Origin: an uncultured Phascolarctobacterium sp.
GTDB lineage: Bacteria; Bacillota; Negativicutes; Acidaminococcales; Acidaminococcaceae
Assembly (NCBI GenBank): GCA_900552855.1
Contig: USBG01000093.1
Coordinates: forward strand, 1 to 6,668
Direction: 5' to 3'
DNA: 6,668 bases
How positions within the stretch are numbered: the first letter of the stretch is position 1; every line of letters begins with the position of its first letter. Made by a program: the position numbers and the translations under genes. The notes below the pieces were generated by a model that saw nothing but the letters and a program-made list of their open reading frames with translations, searched no databases and was not told the origin of the DNA. Positions 1 to 4,501 of this stretch are shown in pieces.

Positions 1-583
1 TTAAGGTATATACAGCCTCTGGCAGCTTAATATTTAGCTCCACCAATGTCAGCATGGTTGAATAAACCATAAAGGGTACTGATGTCAGTAGCTTGTGCAT
101 AACATTCTTCAGGTTTAAGGGCTCCCTGCTGCCATCAGCACTGCCAATACAGGAGGCCGAAAAAGCGTAGGTCAAACCAGTACACATAATGGCATTACCC
201 ATGTCAAAAATACAGATAGCAATAACGCCAAAGGCGCCTAAAAAGCTTTGCACAAAGGGCAAGGTAAAGCAGCCAATATTATAGCCACTCATACTAAATA
301 TATAAAACAGCTTGGCATCTGCAGTCTCACGTTTTGTCACCAGCAAGGCAATCAAAATCATAATTACATTACCCAATAAGCCTACAAGCAAAGCACCAAG
401 CAATGAATAATCCATTTTAAAATTAGCAAAGCTGCTAATAACGGCTGCCGGAAGCGTAAGGTTTAAAACTATTTTAGAAACAATACGATAGTCCTCACGA
501 CCAAAAATTCCTACACGCTTAAAAATATAGCCAATACAGATAATGGCTACAAAGGAAAGCGCTTTAATAAGTACCTCTAACAT
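1..583 (-). CDS. AEC-family (auxin efflux carrier-like) transporter, 3'-truncated by the window edge
   Basis: This is an open reading frame of 194 codons with no stop, running off the left edge; I translated it by hand. It begins MLEVLIKALSFVAIICIGYI and is strongly hydrophobic, with likely membrane helices near residues 4-21, 36-53, 61-82, 91-113, 116-142 and after about 165. The stretch SGYNIGCFTLPFV (about residues 98-110) matches the N-x-G-x(4)-P region typical of the Mem_trans/AEC family, and the RVGIFGREDYRIVSKIVLNLTLPA region after helix 1 is also typical. Family members are usually about 300 residues, so roughly the last third is missing. AEC proteins are inner-membrane secondary carriers, and bacterial ones have been linked to malate and other organic acids; the substrate here cannot be read from the sequence. 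The ATG at 581-583 is preceded by AGAGGGG at a suitable distance. A terminator separates it from rplT, so it is probably its own transcription unit. Confidence 0.85.
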   Translation of the reverse strand, partial: MLEVLIKALSFVAIICIGYIFKRVGIFGREDYRIVSKIVLNLTLPAAVISSFANFKMDYSLLGALLVGLLGNVIMILIALLVTKRETADAKLFYIFSMSGYNIGCFTLPFVQSFLGAFGVIAICIFDMGNAIMCTGLTYAFSASCIGSADGSREPLNLKNVMHKLLTSVPFMVYSTMLTLVELNIKLPEAVYTL

Positions 584-603
584 AATAATCCCCTCTGAAA
601 AAC

Positions 604-609
604 ATTATA
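604..609 (-). promoter_or_regulatory. Candidate -10 box of the AEC transporter gene
   Basis: A perfect TATAAT lies between the rplT terminator and the AEC start codon on the minus strand. No good -35 is found at 16-18 bp: TTGCAA at 630-635 would give a 20-bp spacer. If it is used, the transcript would have a very short leader of about 14 nt that still includes the AGAGGGG ribosome binding site. Confidence 0.35.
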
Positions 610-642
610 AAGCCTTTATTTTTCTAAATTTGCAAGCAAAAT

Positions 643-675
643 AAAAAAAAAGAGAGCTGCCATAGGCAACTCTCT
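643..675 (-). terminator. Intrinsic terminator of the infC-rpmI-rplT operon
   Basis: On the minus strand, AGAGAGTTGCC (675-665) pairs with GGCAGCTCTCT (661-651) around a 3-nt loop. This is 11 bp with one G-T wobble, followed directly by nine T (651-643). It lies 14 nt after the rplT stop codon, which is the expected end of the operon. Confidence 0.92.
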
Positions 676-689
676 AGTTTTTGTAAATC

Positions 690-1043
690 TTACAGTGCAG
701 CTTTAGCAGCTTCTACCAGTTTAGCGAATGCTGCTGCATCATAAATAGCCATGTCAGCCAGAACTTTACGGTTCATAGCGATACCAGCTTTGGTCAGGCC
801 GCAGATGAAACGGCTGTAGCTCATGCCGTTAGCACGGGTTGCAGCGTTGATACGAGCGATCCACAAACGACGGAACTCGCGTTTTTTAGCGCGACGGTCA
901 CGACGAGCGTAGAACAGACCTTTCATTACAACTTCATTAGCTTTTTTGAATTGTTTGCTTCTGGAACCACGATAGCCTTTAGCCAGTGCCAGGATGTGTT
1001 TATGACGACGATGAGCGGTAACGCCCACTTTAACTCTTGCCAT
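690..1043 (-). CDS. rplT: 50S ribosomal protein L20 (bL20)
   Basis: The protein is 117 residues, the usual L20 length, and begins MARVKVGVTAHRRHKH. The L20 signature lies at about residues 53-70 (KKREFRRLWIARINAATR), and the Arg/Lys-rich N-terminal extension that threads into 23S rRNA is complete. L20 binds domain II of 23S rRNA and is needed early in 50S assembly. In Bacillus subtilis it also acts as the autogenous repressor of its own operon by binding the infC leader; the leader described in this window fits that scheme. The ATG follows AGGAGG with a 9-nt spacer and sits 27 nt after the rpmI stop. It is the last gene of infC-rpmI-rplT, with a strong terminator just downstream. Confidence 0.99.
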   Translation of the reverse strand: MARVKVGVTAHRRHKHILALAKGYRGSRSKQFKKANEVVMKGLFYARRDRRAKKREFRRLWIARINAATRANGMSYSRFICGLTKAGIAMNRKVLADMAIYDAAAFAKLVEAAKAAL

Positions 1044-1070
1044 GTTGTTATTCCTCCTTTAAACCTTTAA

Positions 1071-1268
1071 TTATGCATACGGGAGCATCTTTGCTACATG
1101 CTCTTTATCAGTCTTGTGAACCAGAGCTGCTTTACGCAGGTTTCTCTTACGAGCAGGAGATTTATGTTCCAGAATGTGGCTCTTAAAGTTTTTAAAATGT
1201 TTGAATTCACCGGAAGCGGTTTTTTTGAAGCGCTTTGCAGCAGCTCTACGGGTTTTCATCTTAGGCAT
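1071..1268 (-). CDS. rpmI: 50S ribosomal protein L35 (bL35)
   Basis: This is a 65-residue, strongly basic protein of standard L35 length. It begins MPKMKTRRAAAKRFKKTASG and has the conserved HILEHKSPARKRNLR segment at about residues 31-45. L35 is a small structural protein of the large ribosomal subunit. The ATG is preceded by GAGGAGG with an 8-nt spacer, and only 17 nt separate it from the infC stop, so it is co-transcribed between infC and rplT in the usual gene order. Nothing in it is unusual. Confidence 0.98.
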   Translation of the reverse strand: MPKMKTRRAAAKRFKKTASGEFKHFKNFKSHILEHKSPARKRNLRKAALVHKTDKEHVAKMLPYA

Positions 1269-1285
1269 TGATAATTCCTCCTCTA

Positions 1286-1804
1286 TTATTTAGCAGGTTT
1301 AGGCGCAACAATCATAATCATGTTTTTGCCTTCCAATTTCGGCATTCTTTCAACAATAGCATTGTCTTTCAGTTGATCAGCCATTTTCTTCAGGATAACT
1401 TCGCCAAGCTCAGGATGAGACAGTTCACGACCACGGAACATGATGGTAACCTTTACTTTGTCGCCATCTTCCAGGAAACGAACAGCGTTCTTAAACTTAA
1501 CGTTGAAGTCGTGCTCCTCAATACCGGGGCGCAGCTTAACTTCTTTAATATCGAAGGTTTTTTGTTTTTTACGGGCTTCTTTTTCGCGTTTTTGTTGTTC
1601 ATAGCGATATTTGCCGTAATCCATAATCTTGCACACAGGCGGTTTTGCCGTCGGAGCAATTTCAACCAAATCTAAATGCTTTTCTGCAGCCAGTTTCAGA
1701 GCATCACGGCTGGACATAATGCCAAGCTGTTCGCCACCATCAACAATAACACGAATTTCTCGTGCGCGAATCTCTTCGTTGACACGCAAGCTTTCTTTAC
1801 TAAT
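1286..1804 (-). CDS. infC: Translation initiation factor IF-3, with an ATT start codon
   Basis: With the ATT at 1802-1804 as start, the protein is 172 residues, beginning (M)SKESLRVNEEIRAREIRVI. This aligns with the MISKDFIINEQIRAREVRLI start of B. subtilis IF3. The N-terminal domain ends with the IF3 signature KIMDYGKYRYEQQK (about residues 60-73). A Lys/Arg-rich linker follows, then the C-terminal domain, which contains the EEHDFN segment and ends ...MIMIVAPKPAK. IF3 binds the 30S subunit, prevents premature 50S joining and rejects wrong start codons and tRNAs. The start choice rests on GGAGG at 1814-1818 with a 9-nt spacer to the ATT. The only conventional alternative, TTG at 1787-1789, lies 24 nt from that site and would remove conserved residues. 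A TGA at 1811-1813 closes the frame upstream. Rare AUU/AUC/AUA starts are a known infC trait and let IF3 repress its own translation. It is the first gene of the operon. Confidence 0.96.
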   Translation of the reverse strand: MSKESLRVNEEIRAREIRVIVDGGEQLGIMSSRDALKLAAEKHLDLVEIAPTAKPPVCKIMDYGKYRYEQQKREKEARKKQKTFDIKEVKLRPGIEEHDFNVKFKNAVRFLEDGDKVKVTIMFRGRELSHPELGEVILKKMADQLKDNAIVERMPKLEGKNMIMIVAPKPAK

Positions 1805-1818
1805 AACAATTCACCTCC
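1802..1818 (-). promoter_or_regulatory. infC ribosome binding site and non-canonical ATT initiation codon
   Basis: GGAGG (1818-1814) is followed by a 9-nt spacer and then ATT AGT AAA GAA AGC (1804-1790). The strong Shine-Dalgarno sequence, the spacing and the conserved ISKE-type N-terminus all point to ATT as start. IF3 discriminates against AUU, so translation from this site should drop when IF3 is plentiful; that mechanism is established for E. coli infC and inferred here. Confidence 0.85.
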
Positions 1819-1931
1819 AGGGAACAAAAAAAATAATGCGGGCAGACATAATCCACCCGCATGAAAATCATATCCAACCCTGTCGAGTCTATGCCGCAAG
1901 GTGAGAAGCGGGATGGCTTCTGCTTTGTTAC
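1805..1931 (-). promoter_or_regulatory. L20-type (infC-rpmI-rplT) autoregulatory mRNA leader
   Basis: The untranslated leader is about 125 nt long, from the predicted transcription start to the infC start. It has a 5' hairpin, AGAAGC/GCTTCT (1921-1916 with 1909-1904), whose loop carries CATCCC. Next comes a conserved-looking segment (TCACCTTGCGGCATAGAC and CAGGGTTGG), then an intrinsic terminator at 1826-1862. CCATCCCGC (1916-1908) can pair with GCGGGTGG (1860-1853), the 5' arm of the terminator, with one bulge, giving a plausible antiterminator. The arrangement fits the known Bacillota L20 leader, in which L20 stabilises the terminated form. The assignment rests on position, architecture and recalled consensus; no covariance model was run. 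Confidence 0.8.
1826..1862 (-). terminator. Leader attenuator (intrinsic terminator) upstream of infC
   Basis: On the minus strand, ATGCGGGTGGA (1862-1852) pairs with TCTGCCCGCAT (1846-1836) around a 5-nt loop. This gives 11 bp with two wobble pairs. After TA follow eight T (1833-1826). It lies between the promoter and the infC ribosome binding site, so it is a regulated attenuator and not an end-of-gene terminator. Confidence 0.88.
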
Positions 1932-1933
1932 TT

Positions 1934-2040
1934 GAATATGATACCATAATCTACATAAATAGTCAACACTTTTTATTAAGTTTGTTACAAAATATTTCTA
2001 CACCTATCAAATATAGACCATGGATTATGGTAGCATATTT
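1934..2040. repeat. 18-bp imperfect inverted repeat overlapping the infC -10 region
   Basis: The minus strand of 1934-1951 reads GATTATGGTATCATATTC and the plus strand of 2023-2040 reads GATTATGGTAGCATATTT, 16 of 18 identical. The arms are 71 bp apart. The left arm contains the infC -10 box. No function is known; it could be a duplicated promoter fragment, a pair of regulator sites or chance in AT-rich DNA. Confidence 0.45.
1938..1966 (-). promoter_or_regulatory. Sigma-A-type promoter of infC-rpmI-rplT
   Basis: TTGACT (1966-1961) and TATCAT (1943-1938) are separated by exactly 17 bp on the minus strand, one mismatch from consensus in each box. Transcription should start near 1931, leaving the L20-type leader of about 125 nt before infC. 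Confidence 0.85.
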
Positions 2041-2160
2041 AGCGCCAACAATAAAGCTTCTTATACTGTTGTTACTATATTATCAATCTGCAATAATCCA
2101 TATTTTTAATAGCTATAGTGCATCCTATTCTTAATATAATACTCTATCTAGCTAAATACT

Positions 2161-2202
2161 ATAAAAAGACTGCAACCCCAAGCATCAGGGATTGCAGTCT
2201 TT
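2161..2202 (-). terminator. Intrinsic terminator of thrS
   Basis: On the minus strand, AAAGACTGCAATCCC (2202-2188) pairs with GGGGTTGCAGTCTTT (2179-2165) around an 8-nt loop, giving 15 bp with one T-G wobble. The transcript ends in TTTTTAT (2167-2161). It begins 27 nt after the thrS stop codon. A-rich sequence on the other side means it could also act on plus-strand transcripts. Confidence 0.9.
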
Positions 2203-2229
2203 ATTTTTAAGTCAGTCTATTTTCTCAGC

Positions 2230-4020
2230 TTATTCCTTAGATTTGGAATCAACAACATCCTTCAGCAGAGCTTCAAACTCTTCAAAGGTCATTGCACCCA
2301 GGTCGCCCTTAGCACGATGACGCGGAGAAACAGTGCCGTTTTCCATGTCGCGGTCGCCAACAACCAGCATGTAAGGAACCTTTTCCATTTGTGCTTCTCT
2401 AATCTTTTTACCAATCTTTTCGCTACGTGCGTCAACAGTTGCACGATAGCCACCGCATTCCAGCTTACGCATCAGGTCATAGCAGTAGTCAGCAGCACGG
2501 TCAGTTACAGGCAGGAAGCGTACTTGCTCAGGAGCAATCCAGGTAGGCAGTGCACCGGCATATTTTTCAATCAGCAGTGCCAAAGTACGCTCGTAGCAGC
2601 CCATGGAGGTACGATGGATGATGTAGGGCAGTTGTTTTTGACCGTTTTCATCAACATAGTACATACCAAATTTTTCAGCCAGCAGCATATCAATTTGAAT
2701 GGTAATAAGAGTATCCTCTTTACCAAATACGTTTTTAATTTGGATATCCAGCTTAGGACCATAGAAGGCAGCTTCGTCAATACCAACCTTGTAGTCGATG
2801 CCCAAATCGTCAAGAATGTGCTTCATAACGCCTTGTGCATGCTCCCATTGCTCAGGAGTGCCTTCGTATTTATCAGTGTTGTTAGGATCCCATTGGGAGA
2901 AACGGAAGGAGCAGTCTTCCTTCAGGCCCAGGGTTTCCATGCAGTAGTTAGCCAGCTCAAAGCAGCCACGGAACTCTTCTTCCAGCTGATCAGGACGAAT
3001 AATCAGATGGCCCTCGGAGATAGTGAATTGACGAACACGAATCAGACCGTGCATTTCGCCGGAATCCTCGTTACGGAACAAGGTGGAGGTTTCGCCTAAA
3101 CGCATGGGCAGCTCACGATAGGAGCGTTGACGGTTCAGGAATACTTGATATTGGAAGGGGCAGGTCATAGGACGCAGAGCAAAGCACTCTTTAGTCTCAT
3201 CATGAGGATCGCCCAAAACGAACATGCCATCCAGATAGTGATCCCAGTGACCGGAAATACGATACAAGTCGCGTTTAGCCATCAGCGGAGTCTTGGTCAG
3301 CATATAGCCGCGTTTTTGCTCGGTATCTTCAATCCAGCGTTGCAGCAGTTGGATAACACGTGCGCCCTTCGGCAGCATGATGGGTAAGCCTTGGCCAATA
3401 TAATCAACGGTGGTGAAGAACTCCAGCTCACGACCCAGCTTGTTGTGGTCACGCTTCAGAGCTTCAGCCTGTTGCTCTAAATATGCATCCAGCTCTTCTT
3501 TTTTCGGGAAGGCTACGCCATAAATACGTTGCAGCATTTTGCGGCTAGAATCGCCACGCCAGTAAGCACCAGTTGCAGAGGTCAGTTTAATAGCGTTGCC
3601 TTTGATGCGGCCAGTGGAATCCAGGTGCGGACCAGCACACAGGTCGGTAAAATCGCCTTGCTTGTAGAAGCTGATTACAGCATCCTCAGGCAGGTCGTTA
3701 ATAAGCTCTACTTTATAGGGCTCTTCTTTTTCTTCCATAAATTTAATAGCTTCTGCGCGGGGCAGCTCAAAACGCTCTAATTTCAGCTTTTCCTTGCAGA
3801 TTTTACGCATTTCTGCTTCCAAATCAGCCAAATCTTCGGGGCTGAAGGGAGTCGGAGTATCAAAATCGTAGTAGAAGCCGTTTTCGATGCTAGGACCGAT
3901 AGCCAGCTTTACATCAGGATGCAGTCTTTTCATAGCCTGCGCCAGAACGTGGGAGCAGGTATGCCAATAGGTTTTACGATATTCTTCGTTTTCAAAAGTG
4001 AATTTGTTTTCTTCAGACAT
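2230..4020 (-). CDS. thrS: Threonyl-tRNA synthetase, form lacking the N-terminal TGS domain
   Basis: This cytoplasmic class II synthetase charges tRNA-Thr with L-threonine using ATP. It has 596 residues; the E. coli enzyme has about 640. The N-terminal TGS domain is absent, and the protein starts almost directly at the editing (SAD-type) domain. Editing residues are visible as H20/H24 (HTCSH) and C128/H132 (CAGPH), matching E. coli H73/H77 and C182/H186. The catalytic domain carries the zinc ligands C287, H338 and H469, the motif 2 arginine R316 (FRNEDSGEMHG) and the motif 3 arginine R478 (GCYERTLALLIE). The anticodon-binding domain spans about 499-590. The start is firm: GGAGG lies 8 nt upstream of the ATG, and an in-frame TAG sits 15 nt upstream (4033-4035). 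Catalytic segments such as TCPFQYQ and FTISEGH differ from the usual NCPGH and FTQDDAH, so it belongs to a divergent subfamily. Expression is controlled by the T-box upstream. Confidence 0.98.
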   Translation of the reverse strand: MSEENKFTFENEEYRKTYWHTCSHVLAQAMKRLHPDVKLAIGPSIENGFYYDFDTPTPFSPEDLADLEAEMRKICKEKLKLERFELPRAEAIKFMEEKEEPYKVELINDLPEDAVISFYKQGDFTDLCAGPHLDSTGRIKGNAIKLTSATGAYWRGDSSRKMLQRIYGVAFPKKEELDAYLEQQAEALKRDHNKLGRELEFFTTVDYIGQGLPIMLPKGARVIQLLQRWIEDTEQKRGYMLTKTPLMAKRDLYRISGHWDHYLDGMFVLGDPHDETKECFALRPMTCPFQYQVFLNRQRSYRELPMRLGETSTLFRNEDSGEMHGLIRVRQFTISEGHLIIRPDQLEEEFRGCFELANYCMETLGLKEDCSFRFSQWDPNNTDKYEGTPEQWEHAQGVMKHILDDLGIDYKVGIDEAAFYGPKLDIQIKNVFGKEDTLITIQIDMLLAEKFGMYYVDENGQKQLPYIIHRTSMGCYERTLALLIEKYAGALPTWIAPEQVRFLPVTDRAADYCYDLMRKLECGGYRATVDARSEKIGKKIREAQMEKVPYMLVVGDRDMENGTVSPRHRAKGDLGAMTFEEFEALLKDVVDSKSKE

Positions 4021-4074
4021 TGTCTTAACCTCCTAAAATCTATACATAGAACTGTGAGAGACATTTATGAAGGC

Positions 4075-4115
4075 AAAAAAATAAACCCCAATCCCTCACA
4101 ACAAGGGACGGAGTT
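4075..4115 (-). terminator. T-box-controlled terminator in the thrS leader
   Basis: On the minus strand, AACTCCG plus TCCCT pairs with AGGGA plus TTGGGGTT, with one bulged T and a 7-nt loop. T-rich sequence follows (TATTTTTTT, ending at 4075). The TCCCT arm is shared with the antiterminator formed by AGGG of the T-box sequence, the classical mutually exclusive arrangement. Confidence 0.9.
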
Positions 4116-4327
4116 ATCCGCGGTTCCACCCTAATTGACTCAATACGAGCCCACTCGGTACCGTTAACGCCGGTAATACGGACTAGCATACTTGCCGAGG
4201 CTTTCCGTAGTCAGTTTGAAGGTGGTACACCATTGGTCTTACTCAGCTGCTCACAGCAAATGCAGCATTCTCTGGGGAGCTCAGAGCTATGGTAAATCCT
4301 TCGCATTACAGATTGATTTTCACTTAC
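4075..4327 (-). promoter_or_regulatory. T-box riboswitch (tRNA-Thr sensing) of thrS
   Basis: The T-box sequence AGGGTGGAACCGCGG lies at 4132-4118. It is followed by a terminator and can instead form the antiterminator with TCCCT (4108-4104). Upstream is Stem I: the base GAAGG/CCTTC (4302-4298 with 4222-4218), the helix ACCAT/ATGGT (4293-4289 with 4233-4229), an AGAGA bulge element and the terminal hairpin GCTGC/GCAGC (4266-4262 with 4250-4246), whose loop holds GCTG. The specifier is ACC, a Thr codon, most likely at 4226-4224 just above the stem base and followed by A; another ACC lies at 4237-4235. Uncharged tRNA-Thr should pair with the specifier and the antiterminator bulge, allowing read-through into thrS. 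The identification as a threonine T-box is strong; the exact specifier-loop fold is less certain. Confidence 0.95.
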
Positions 4328-4333
4328 TAGATA

Positions 4334-4361
4334 ATTATAGCACACTGAATCAGCTTGTCAA
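4334..4361 (-). promoter_or_regulatory. Consensus sigma-A promoter of the T-box/thrS transcript
   Basis: A perfect TTGACA (4361-4356) and a perfect TATAAT (4339-4334) are separated by 16 bp, with an extended -10 TGC just before TATAAT. Transcription should start near 4327, giving a leader of about 305 nt. A promoter this strong with control placed downstream in the RNA is usual for T-box genes. Confidence 0.92.
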
Positions 4362-4390
4362 TGCTACTAGCAAAATCCTCTAAAATTTAG

Positions 4391-4396
4391 TATAAT
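4391..4396 (+). promoter_or_regulatory. Candidate -10 box of the DUF4127 gene
   Basis: TATAAT on the plus strand lies about 105 nt before the DUF4127 start codon, but no convincing -35 is found at 16-18 bp (TAGCAA is the closest). It is divergent from, and only about 30 bp away from, the thrS -35 box. A further weak -10-like TATTAT lies at 4421-4426. The true promoter is not settled. Confidence 0.3.
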
Positions 4397-4451
4397 AATA
4401 AAATACAATGAATATCTACATATTATAAACCGTTCATTTATTTACACTTTG

Positions 4452-4471
4452 CAGAGAAAGACTTTTCTCTG
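4452..4471 (+). other. Hairpin in the 5' region of the DUF4127 gene
   Basis: CAGAGAAA (4452-4459) pairs perfectly with TTTCTCTG (4464-4471) around a 4-nt loop. It is followed by TTATTTTCATTTT and lies about 20 nt before the ribosome binding site. It could be an mRNA-stabilising structure or a weak attenuator; the T stretch is interrupted, so termination would be inefficient. Confidence 0.5.
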
Positions 4472-4501
4472 TTATTTTCATTTTAAGATAGAAGGATAGC
4501 T

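Noticed and set aside
1268..1675. A 135-codon plus-strand frame opposite infC
   Set aside because: It is a Phe-rich translation of the antisense of a Lys-rich gene, with no ribosome binding site or family resemblance.
1787..1789. TTG as the infC start codon
   Set aside because: It is 24 nt from the only Shine-Dalgarno sequence and loses conserved N-terminal residues; ATT at 1802-1804 is correctly spaced.
1901..2134. A 77-codon plus-strand frame across the infC promoter
   Set aside because: It overlaps the leader and promoter of infC, starts within the leader hairpin and has no ribosome binding site; its composition is that of AT-rich non-coding DNA.
2317..3099. A 260-codon open frame on the plus strand opposite thrS
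   Set aside because: It lies wholly antisense within a clearly coding thrS, shows no recognisable motif and arises from thrS codon bias. The same applies to 3127-3387, 3529-3780 and 3919-4134 on the plus strand.
4021..4140. A TGS domain encoded upstream of thrS by frameshift
   Set aside because: The space is occupied by the T-box antiterminator, the terminator and the ribosome binding site, and an in-frame TAG at 4033-4035 closes the frame. The domain is absent rather than broken off.
4192..4383. A 63-codon plus-strand frame in the thrS leader
   Set aside because: It is antisense to Stem I of the T-box and to the thrS promoter, which fully explain this sequence.
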